Of a DNA stretch of 64,000 nucleotides, positions 26,636 to 38,600 are shown one piece after another. The stretch comes from Galbula dea (Eukaryota; Chordata; Aves; Piciformes; Galbulidae): assembly GCA_013399015.1 (NCBI GenBank), contig VWZX01006814.1, positions 3,694,699 through 3,758,698 of the forward strand, read 5' to 3'. The position numbers were made by a program, and so were the translations under genes. Positions within the stretch are counted from its first letter, which is position 1. Every line of letters starts with the position of its first letter. Below the pieces are notes generated by a model. The model was not told the DNA's origin, made no database searches, and saw only the letters and a list, made by a program, of their open reading frames with translations.

Positions 26636-29600
26636 CTTTGAAAAAAAGGAGAAAAGGCAATGGTCAGTCAACACCAGAGACACAGCAGGAGACAGGAATG
26701 CCTTAGGGATTTCATGTCACTGTGGAAGAGCCACTGCAGGAAATAATAATGCTTTGGCAATACACATATCCAAGTCCTCGTGAACTCAGGTGATCAAAGA
26801 ATCCATAAAATTTTGCAATTTGTTAAGTCTGAGAAGTTTACAAAGAAATCAGGAGAACTGTTTCAGTTGCTGAATGAGCAAGAGACAGAAAGATCATTTG
26901 TCTGAAGTCACCCAACTAGCAGTGATAAATGAGAAAAAACCCAAACCAGCTCCTACGTGCCCCTGCCCCACACTTCACCTAGTCACCTCTGCTTACATAT
27001 GGAAGTTCAAACAGACATTGAGTTTCAGGAGAGCTTTGCAGAAGAGCTGCAGGTTGACATGCTACATTTGAAATTCTCAGAAGGAAGATGTCTGACCACA
27101 CTAAATGTCCAGCACATTTACCTACTGTCAATGAATGGTTTTTGTTCTGTCTTGTGCGACAACATGTGCACTAACTTCTTGTTCAGCCACTTTAGAGTAC
27201 ACAGGATGGAGACATTTTCTCCCTGTGGCACTAATGTAACACAGTATTGAATTCTGATTAGTGATCACATATCTGCTAGTGTAAAAATAAGCTTAAATAG
27301 TTACTTACCCAAATTTCTGTGGCCCCTTCCTTTCGTCTCCATAGAAGATTAACTAACTACAAATGGCTTAAGGATCCCCAGACTTCCACTAGGCTGCTTA
27401 AGTCTTTCAAATCCACAAAGTTGTAAACAATTTTTATTTGTTGGCACAGATTTAAATCCTCATTATTTTTCCTTAATATCAGCCAGTCTAACCAGCTCAC
27501 AGGCCTCATGGATGAGTTAAAAGTTAGACTTTTGATCCCTGAGGATGGCTGACACTGAGTTTTAGCTAACAGATGATCCAAGATCAAACAAAGTATTGCT
27601 CCATTACAATATGGATCCTATGACTACAAAACACTTCACCTACTTCGGGTTTTTTAGCAATTTACAAGTATATAATTAACTGCTGGAAAACATAAGGGAG
27701 TTCTCAGTCCAAGTGCAGGGAGACAGATGTGGGACTCTTGGCTCAGCACTGTTCAAGGAGGTGTGGCTGCTTCCTCCTCCTGTCTGACTCCTCTTTCCCT
27801 ACATAAGAGCTGAGAAATCTTCACAGTTTAACACGTACCCAGACCTCAGTGTTTGAGCTTTCAAATGTGCAACAAACAACTTCAGCAGGAAAGAGCATTT
27901 AGGAACTTGCTTCTCTTACCTCCAGCCTGGTTCTGTCTACATCTTTTAGTATTTTATTTCGCCCTCTGTTGGTCACCATGAGCATTTCATATGGAAAAAT
28001 CTGTTAACAATGTATAAAAGGGGGAAAAAGGAGGGATTAAAGGAGATTCTTTTGTAGACATATTCGTCTTATGCAACTTCATCTGCTTCAGAAGAGTATG
28101 TGTTCAGCACAGCTCCTATTAGCATTTCCCTTGATTTCCCTTTACATTACAAAGAATGTCCAGAACTTATACGTACCACTTATTGGCCAATAAACATCTC
28201 CTGAATGCATAAATTACTTTACTACTATTTTATGTGTATAGGTTCTTTATTTGAAGTAAAATGTTTACTGTCAATGAGTCTCAAATAAACTGAATCTAAT
28301 AGAAGCAATGCTGCTTAGAAAAAATTTCAGAAAACCATGTGGCTTAAAATCAGGTTCTGTAATAATCCCTGGTAAATAAAGCTCTGGATTAGGACTTTTT
28401 TTCCCCTTGAGCAGACACTTCCATAAGCATCTGAAATGACTTAGGACAGCCCATGTTACATATGATGGAGTCTCTCTATAGCCCTTCTTGCATGTAGTCA
28501 TGCTGAGTAGATAACCAGCATTCCCAGTGACATCTTCATCCAACCCCTATTAAAGTCAATGATTTTCTGCAGATTTCAGGAGCAATGGGCTCAGCCTTTA
28601 CTTTAGTTTAAGGGTCTTTTTCACTCGCCCTCTCGGAACAAGAGTGAGACCACCAAAGCTCTCCTAGAGAGGCAGCTGAGCTATTATTAAATGCCATTAA
28701 CTCAGTTACTTTAACATCAGAAAAAATTCAACCTAATCAACTTCTGTGCAGTACTAGGCAATTAGATTCATTCCATTGCCAACAATTATCCCAATGAGCT
28801 TTCCATAAATATAATAAATAAGATTCAGGCATCAATGAACACACCATGGAGTTTATTGTAAGTAATAATAATTTAAATAATGTGTGCTTACATACCAGTT
28901 GTAAGATATGATTCTTAGGAGATTCTGACATAGTCACAAACGTACAATGAAGTCTATACTTTGAATTACATTGTTTATGTTTGATACTGGAAACAACTAC
29001 CAGCTAAAACCAGGACACATATACAGCATTATAGGAAACTAAAATGTGACTTTTTCATGTTTAAACAGGCAGAGTGGAAGTCAAGATCTACGGTCATAAG
29101 TACATTTTATATTTAGATATTCACAACAAGGCATGTCTCAGTCTGGGGTGGCAGGATGCACAAATTCTGTCCTTTCTGGAGAACCATTTGGTAAGATTTG
29201 GTCATTCTTAAGGTTACTGATTTTCACTTTTACTGTTTCATGCTGACTTTGAGTTGGCTTCTTTTACTTTATCAACTTTCAGTTAGCGTAGGACCACTGA
29301 CATGAATAAAAATACCACCAATTTACCCATGCTGATGGTCTGGAATCACCTTTATAAACATCAAGACAAAGTGTCCTATTATCTCATGAAAATTCTCCAA
29401 AATTTTATCACTAATAATACTGACAGAATTTGTCACCCAAAATAACATTCTAAACCTGGGTGCATCAACAGCAGTGGTGGCTGTAAGAATTTCTATTACA
29501 CTGAAAGAGAAATTACTTGGAATAGAACGAAGTTTCTGAGGAGCTGGGCACATCTCCAAAGCCTTATTTACATAATATATAAAAACATTTGTTAATATAC

Positions 29601-32600
29601 ATAGATTGCACTGGGGTCTCACCTTATAAAGCTAGGGTTACTGCCTTTTACCGTCTGTCTGGAGGTGACTTGGAAGCACAAGGAGTAATCTGGTTTGTAA
29701 AATAAGCTCAACTGCAGAAATGCCTTCTGACTTTGGCAAAATCATGATTTCTCAGAAGGTCCACCAGCAATAGATGAAGTTATAAAATTTAAAGCACAGC
29801 CCTGTTAAGTCTCTTCTACATATTATGCTCACTTTTGAGTCAGACATCTCTAGACATAGCTGACATTACCTCTTTTTCCAAGAAATCTGAAAAATTTCTT
29901 ATATAGGGAATTCAACATTCAAAGGTGTCAGGCTAACAGTGCTGAGAGTGAAAGAACAGCTGCAGACAGACATGTAGGTATCTAATTTCCAATTTGAAAC
30001 AAAGATCCACGTATTTCACACAGAATCACAGAATGTCAGGGGTTGGAAGGGACCTTGAAAGATCATCTAGTCCAACACCCCTGCCAGAGCAGGATTCTTC
30101 CCTAACCAGGAATCGAACTGGGCACCAGTGGTGACAGTGCCAAATCCTAACCACTAGACCACCACTCCTTGCTCCCCTAATTTCATTAATCACAGAATCA
30201 CAGAATATTAGGAGTTGGAAGGGACCTCAAAAGATCATCTAGTCCAACCCCCCTGCCACAGCAGGATTCCCTAGACCAGGTCACAATCCTTACATTAAGA
30301 CAGTTTTAACAGTGTGTTGTGAGCCACAATATTCTGCATCACTTTTCTAGCCTGACAGATCCGAGACTTTCTCATGGAATTTGGGCTGCTGTTTTGGCTA
30401 GCAGAAGCTTGACAGACAACTAGCTACTGAGCATCTTCAGTATCTTCATTTTATCTCCAGAAAACCCTCCCTAACCCAAGAAGCACACTTGGGCTGCCCT
30501 CAGTCTGCCTGAGTACTAACACCTGTAACAGACAAAGTCCAGAACAAAGGGAGAGGTTTGGCACATAAGGAGCAGGGACTGAGGCAAGGTAAAGAAAAAC
30601 AAGGGAACTAAGACATATCTGCATTTTACAGTCAAACCTTCACTGCCTTGAAGGAAAGTGAATAACAGCTGCACTTGCCTTTGGCTCCAACATGTTAGGC
30701 ATAGATACTCCTCTGTCCATTCTCATTCCAGGGACATGACTATCCGGAAGGGACTGCATCAGATACAGGTATACATCAGACACATAGGTTACACACAGAG
30801 GGTAAAGGCACTGAAGTAGCGGTGAAAACAAAGGTGAATTTGCCCTGAGACTTCCTTCAAGTGTTAATATTTGGTCTTATCGTACAGATCATTGCCATGG
30901 CTACTGTTTAATACTTCTCTGAGACATGCAGAGGGTCCTTCGATCCTCCCTGCCACGACATCTTCTGTTATTGCTAAGGCTGGTGATAGCTCCCCATCAA
31001 GCCTACCAACATCACTTCCCAGATGGACGTGGGGACCTCAAGAGAGTGGTGGTCCCTGTCCCACCCCAGTGACTAAGTAGGGTTCTTCTCTGGACAAATA
31101 CACAGAAGCATTAATTCAGATCCACCCAACAGCATAAAAAGCACTCATACACCTCTGGGCTTTCCTTACTGTTGCTTACTGCATCAGCTGAGGGAATTTT
31201 TTTTTCTGTCTCTACAATAGGAAATTTTCACTATGAACACAAAGAGGGATAGGATAAAAAGGTATTGTTTTGACACAGGTACTGGTCCTAACAAAATAAT
31301 GTTTTGAGCACAATACATGGAGAAATCCTCTCTACTCCCATAATCTTATTCTCTTTCCAAACATCATGGTTTTGATAAACAATTAACAAAATTATACAAG
31401 TAATTAAACCCCTTCTTAAATAGCCATATCATATTGTGATTGTGCTGAGGAACAAGCCAAACTCAAATCATTCTGGAAAAAACCCTGTAGACAGGATTTG
31501 GAGTAACAGGATTTACATTTGCAAGCACATTTCTTCCTGGCTCATCTGTGATGGCAGCACTGTAGAAAACTATCATTGATCAGCCATCTTGTCTGAAGAG
31601 CAAATTCCAGGGAAAAAAAAAAAGAGGAGTTCGAGGCTCCTAACATGGGAGAATATTGCCTCCAGAAGAGACTTTCTCTATGTCCCTGTTGTCAGTATTA
31701 GTGAGGCTGGAAATAAATCCACCCTCAGCTCTCCAGAGAGGACTATTACAGATAACTCATTTATCAACAGGCAGTGGACTTTACAGAACAAGTGACAGAA
31801 CTGGTGTGAGCTGTCTCAACCCAGCTTTGGGGAGGTAACAAGGAGGAATCTGAGGCTGTGCCTGTTTTTGTCGATAAGAGTCTACATTGGTGATTATGCT
31901 TAAACATGCAGGAAAATCAAAGCTACTGTTAAGAAACCCTTCCCTGTAGCAGAAATTCAGACTTCAGCAAGAAAGTAGATGGGTTTACTTCTGTTGTCAG
32001 TTGATTGATGAAAACCTGTACTCTACCTGGAAATCTGAAAAGCAAAAGAGAAATCTCATCAGCTTTAGAGCGTGGAAGAACAGCAATCACTCACAGTCTA
32101 CCAGAAAATCCTTGTGTCCTTTGGCCTGCTTGATCTTTTCAAAATTCTACACAATTTTCTAAAGACAGAAAACTTCCTACTTCTGGATTTAGTTAGTAAA
32201 GAGTCAAACACTCCAAGCACTGCAGCCCTTTTCATTTTGAGCAGACTTCTCACTCAAGAAAATGAAGTCACTTTAGAAATATTAAGAAACACAAATCCAC
32301 AATCAAGTGAGTTAGAGCCAACTAAAATATGAATATATACTGCACTATACCCCTCACCTAACCTTAGCCATCAGGCCTAGATTCCTCCACGGTCTATAAG
32401 GAGCCAAAAGCACCAACAGAAGATACATGACATAGGTTATCTAAGATATTCAAGATCCATCTCACTTTGGTGGGAATTAGCTTCTCTCTCTCAGCTGAAA
32501 CCATTTCAAAACATTAACTCTCAAAGATTCATAACTTTCAAAAATATTGTAATTTTTTACTAGACAATGACTGATATCACATCTAGCACAAAGTCACAAT

Positions 32601-35600
32601 GAAAATTATGAGCAGCAACAGGGATTAGAAGACATTAGGCTTCTTTCTTAACTGTACACATTCTTTCAGACTGTGCAATGGATAGTAACTGAATCAGAGG
32701 AAGAAAACACTGTAACAGAACTAGCACATATTCCTGACATAATCTAAGTTACCTGCTTTCCCTCTGAACCAATGCTAAAGTAGTCCCTTGGTGTAAAAAA
32801 GGATCAGCTCCACATGGCAGATTTAGCAAAATACACTCAAACTTTTTAACAGGTATTAACAGAGTTTGAGCTAATTGTTGAATTTAAGGAAGCGTCCTGG
32901 TTTGGGTTAGAACAGAACTAATTCTGTTCAGAGATTTTACTTTTCAGATAAAGCTCCTCTGAGAAACTGCATTTTCTAAAGCTAACAAGATGTTTTTGCA
33001 GACACTGCCAGCTTCTCGGAGTGATAAGACCTAATGTTTAGATTTACTAGCAGGGATTGGTATGCAAAGCAAGGTCACTGCTAAATCTTGTGTCTCGCAT
33101 TAGGGGGTGCAGGATAGAGGCTGCACCTTCAGGGAGGAGCAGACAGGATAAGTGACCCTAAACTGACTAAAGTATTCCATCCCATATATGTCATATTCGA
33201 TATATAAACTGCGGGTCAGCTCCCCCTTGCTGGATTATTCTCCTTTGCGAGATTGTTCTTCGTTTTCGGTCTTCCTTTTCTCCTGAGCTTCAGCGATCTG
33301 TAAGTTCCTGCATCCAGTATCAGGATCCAGCCCCTGAACCTGACTCTCATCTGCTGCTGAGGCCTTCAGCCACAGTTATCAGTGCTGATGTAGTTACCAT
33401 CAAGGGGGGTTTAAGTTTGATATTGGGTTCTGTACATATTTGTATATATTTCATTTATCATTATTATTATTATTAAAGTAGTTTTAGTTTTATTTTCCAA
33501 TTCACAAGTCTCTCTGTCTCTCTTACCCCCTTTCCCTTCCTGTGTGGCGGGGAAAGATGAGGTAACAGGATGCGTCTGTCATTGGGTTGGTGGTCAGCCC
33601 AGCCTCGACCCTCTACAAAGTTAAAATGTACTGAGCACATACAAAGTAACCACATCCACAGCCTCAAAGCAAAGCAGCAGAATTAATCAAACATGTTCAG
33701 TAATGAAGTGGCATGTACAAAAGCTCCTCAGCCTTGCTTACCTCTAACACCACCACTCACATCCCCATAACTGTTGTACTGACCAAAATCTGTAGACACT
33801 GGCTGTAATGGGAAAAGAAGGATATGCACATAAATTCACAGTTCGTGATTTCACAAATGAGTCGGTGTATGGGGAGAAATAAATTGGTTTAAGCCTTTTA
33901 TTTCCTCCTCAATTTTCATGAAGTTTCTTGCATTGTTTTCTTGCCATTTTAACAAAGCAGTTTGTGGGAAAGGAAATCAGGTTTTGCTTGACTTCATGTG
34001 GTCTTACAAGAAACCTTGACCAAACTGAAAATCCAATGCAGATAATATATAAATAAATACCATGGATAAATAAAGCCACCTTTCAATTCTAAAAATCACC
34101 ATCTCCTTACCCTGTGAAGTCCATTCTTTCCATAGCCAGGGAGAGAAGAGGTTTTGGAAGCTGAAGCATGTGCTGTTGAATGAGGAAGAGAGAAATCTTT
34201 TACTGGAAAAATCCTACGGAAACTCAAACCCCAGAACATTTGAGGAATCAACTAGCATAAAAACACAGTTAAAAGAGGTAAGCATATACATAACCAACTG
34301 AGACACACTGATTTAAGAAGTTGACATCTCAGCCCCAAACTCCTCACAACCTTCTATATATTCTCTAAGTTACACAGCTTTTTTGTGCCATAGTGACAGG
34401 TCATCAAGAAGAGACACTATGATTTTGCCAGGTTCAAAATCAAAGTGGTCTCCACTGAGTTGAACGTAATGCTCAAGGATCAGAAAACAGAGCAAAATAA
34501 CTTTTTAGTTCTTAGCTAGATAAAGTATCGCTCTGCATCTTATGATGGGACCAAGATAATGGACAAGGAGAATCCAAGAGCAGCAGACCAGAAAGGTTCC
34601 CTGTTAAGTCTCCCACACAGGTCCCTCCAATTTCACTTTCCTAAGTGGCACACAGGGTTTCTGTATCATTATACCCTCTGAACCTTTAATGACTTAACAA
34701 CTACTGCACTCATGCTCCTAGCTTCTGCTTCTGCATAAGCCAAAATACTTACGACTAGCACACTCTATTCTCTCTGTATTCACACACTGCAGCTTACCAC
34801 TCTTTGCTACAAAGGAGAAAGGCTATTAGTTTTGGTACTAACTTCAACAGGAGAATGATCAGAATGGGCACTTGCTGAGTGAATTCAAACAAGTTTGAGA
34901 AACTGTCATTCTGATCTGAAATTATAGTTATTCTGTATATGATGTGACACTTCTGAGAACATGACATGATTCAACAGAGCTCCTGCTTTCATCTGAAATG
35001 AAAGCAGTAAGGCATCTGGGGGCATTCAACTTAGCATTTGCACCAACCTCAGAAATGGCACAAGCAAGACAAAGACAAAGTGGAAATGTTGAGGGTGTGC
35101 TTTCAGACACAGGTAAAAAGATGATAAGTAGAAAGATTGTCAGCATAATGATTAATAGTTCCTCTACAGTTAATACAGCTCCTTCAGACCAGATCCACCA
35201 CGTAAGAATGCAAGTTTTGGCTTTTTATATGTTAATTTTACCACAGAAGGACAGGAAATGTTGAACTTGAGGCATTGTTGTTGCTGGTAGGCAGCTTTGG
35301 GAAAGCTACCACTGACTGCACAAAAGGCAACTGATGGCTGCACTGATTATCACTGCAAATAGGGATGGACACATCTCCAATAAAGCAGTCCTCCAACCTG
35401 TGCTAAGGGTCATAAAAAAGTAATAAACTCCGAGTTGAGCAGGTAGATTCTAGCCCTGTAAAAACTATAGATAGTGAGGGAAAGCCACAAACATTCTCTC
35501 CAAGACCATAAATAGAGGCAACATACACATGACAGGGAACACAAGGGAATCTTGTCTGCTTGGCAGCTAGTCTAGTGGATGACTCCAAAGAGACTTATCT

Positions 35601-38600
35601 TGTCCCTTCTTGGTTTGAAGTACAGCTTCTGTGCTACAATGCTTGGTGGATGACCAAAGTGAAAACAAACAGCCAAGCCCTTCTCTGGAGATCTAAGAAG
35701 GCCACAGAGTTATAAGACAATGTACAATGAGGCCAAAAATCTAAGCCACCAATTAACCAAAGATGATTTTTGTGCTTTTGCTCTGGAACAGAATACACCC
35801 AATCAAAATGCCAGCCAAGGACAAAACACTGGCTATATTTGGAATATGGAGCCCCACTGGTAAATGTTGCTGATTGTCTGTCCCTGGGACAAGAGACTTA
35901 ACAGTGATAGGAAGCACCAGTTTAACCAAAATGTGCTACTGCAATTTACAACCCAGACTACTAGCATGTGTCTGATATGTGTCACTGAATATTTTACCCC
36001 ATTCCTTGCATATATTAGAAAATCCTTCTCCTCAAAATTCTCTGAAAATCATCAACCTTGTATTTCTTCTAATTAAAAAACAACCATGACACTTGTCCCC
36101 TCACCAAAACCAGCAATGAATCAGGCCACTCATTCAGTGGAAAATATCATACATGCACACATCAAGCGGTCTTCCCAGTGGTCTCTCTTCTGGGAGACTG
36201 CTTGATATTTGTATATGTGGTGCTCATTATTCACTATTCATTAATAGCTTTATTGTCTACATGAATTACCTGGAGAATCGTAACGACTGGCAGAAAGGGC
36301 TGACCTATCACGACTCTCCTTCTCCATCTCTTCTTTCAATATCAATTGTCCCAGACCAGAGTTGAGCTATAAATGGCAAATAAAAAAATATATCAATAAA
36401 ATAAAGCCAATCAAGGCATTAGTAGGGATTGCTTACAGAAAACAAAGGGGCACTTTCTGAAGAGTGTTCAGAAACAGCACAAAGACAAGCTTATAACCAC
36501 CTTCATGAGCTGTTCCTCCTGCAGCTGCCGGCGTCTCTGTAGCTCCTCATCATCTTCCTCTCTTCCACTTGATCTGCGTCTCATGTCAGCTCCTGCTTCC
36601 ACAAAACCACGGTACAGAGAGAGCTTTGTGTATCAGTTCAGCCATAGCTTTAAGATTTGAATGCTGGTTCAAAGTACTGGTCAGTTTGATTTACTGAATA
36701 AACAAAGCAGTATTTTCTTGCAGAATCAACAGTCTTTTTTCAAAACTCACTCTTAATAAAGCTCACTCAGATAGCCTGCCCTATGGCTATCACGCTTCTT
36801 AGAAAATTAACAAGAAGTTGAACTGTACACCAGTTCCAAACCAAGCAACAGTTCTGGACACAAAAGCCATGAATCAATGCAATAGGAAATCAATGCAATA
36901 GGAATCAATGCAATAGATTGCCAGCTCTGGAAATATGGGCTTTAATGGCACCAGTAACTGCATCAGTGGCTGAAAACATAAATTCTAATTTACTTTTATA
37001 TTTTTATCTAGACTCTGAAGAGCAAATCTGAATTAACATTTCAAATGGAAAATCAAACTGCATTCATCTCCTAAATGGACACATAAATGTTTGGAATACA
37101 TAAATAATATCACTGTGACTGTAATGTCTGTCAGGTTGCAGTTCTATATAAAGGACAGTTTTAAAAAATTGCTGCTGCACATGCAGCGCCTTCAATTGGT
37201 CACTGAGCTCTCCCACCCTGTGTCTCTTTTCCCAGCACTGTGATGAAAACCGTTCACCCATTCTCAGAAACCTGAAACAGGGAACACCTTCAGTGCTTCG
37301 GATAAATGAAGCAGGCTAGGTAGCTTATCTAATGCCACAGGAGTCAATGAAAATCAACAGAGGAAAAAATACAAAACAAACAAAAATTTAAAAATTATGA
37401 TGCTTATGATTTAAAGAAAAGAAAATAAGACAACTGTAGTGCTACAACACAGAGGAAAAACACGAAGTCTATAGAAACAGTAACTCTGAAAATCAGGACT
37501 TTTTAAGTCCGTAATTGTTCCACTTCAGTCATTGCTTCTTTCCATGAAATTAGTCGTGTGCTGGGAAGCAATCATATTTTCTGTGGAATATTTGCTGTCA
37601 ACTTAGGGCTAAAAGGTCAAAGACAATAACTGAACGAAGTCAGGCTTGCATGATACACCCCAGTTTTTAAGCTACTGCATGAAAGTTGATGTATTTTGTC
37701 TGTAGGTCTGTGTGATCTATTTGTCTGTGTGATCAATTCCAAAGTCCTTTAGCAAATTCACAGACACGCGGAAGTTTCACCAGAAGAGGTGCACTCTGTA
37801 GTGAACACCTATAGTGGACACTGTCTTCACTACCCGTTTTTTAAGCTCCAGTATTAAGCTACTTCGGTTATCAGTACCTTTTAAGCCACATCACTCCTGT
37901 AATTTGGGTTTTTTGCATACCTATGGCCGCAAGGGAGGGAGGACCTGGCCAGTGGTCCGTCTCAATCTTTGGTATCTCGTTGGGTGCTGGTGCATGAGCT
38001 GCTGGGAACTTGGAGGACTTGATGATATCCTCGGAGGACTTGCTCTGTGCTGCCAAAGCAGCTGCATCTAGATGGCAATCAGGGAACTTAGCTATGTAAT
38101 AATCCGTACCAATATGAAAGACTTCTTTATTTTGGCAAAATTTTATGCTTTACAAGAAGTTAATTTTTGAAAGCAAACATTTTCATGTTTTGCTTTGGTA
38201 ATTGCAATTTGAAGTGATGTCTTTCTATTGCCAATAGATTGGAATAAAACCTTCCTCTCCTCTTTCATCCCACCCCCAAAATAACCCCAAATCATCTCAG
38301 AATTTTACTAGGATGACAGTGTTAGAGCGATTAGGCAGGAGTGAGAAAATTCAATCTAACAATATTTGCCAATATCTCCTAAAGACAGCTGATTATTAAT
38401 GAAGATGAAACCAGATTTATACACTAATCTGTCTTCCCTCTAGGGCAAGAAAACAAACAATTCAGAGGAACAGCACTAATTTTAAATCTATTGATTCTAG
38501 CTATTTCCTATGCTTCTGCAAAAAGCTGTGAAACAAACAAATCTGAAATAAATATGTTCATTTAATCAGTGGATTTTTTTTCTGCTGCATGCCCTTATTA

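Larger units (their letters stand above)
28001..30678 (-). other. ABLIM1: ABLIM1 GC-AG intron with CR1-derived insertions
   Basis: The intron begins with GCAAGT (30678-30673) instead of GT and ends in a normal AG at 28002-28001. It contains the tRNA/CR1 composite at 30019-30179 and a CR1 tail at 30191-30285, both in the same orientation as the gene. The remaining sequence is unique and holds nothing that I recognise. Confidence 0.85.

Noticed and set aside
30098..30170. Functional tRNA gene
   Set aside because: The anticodon loop and acceptor stem are degenerate, and the sequence runs directly into a CR1 tail. It is a retroposon head.
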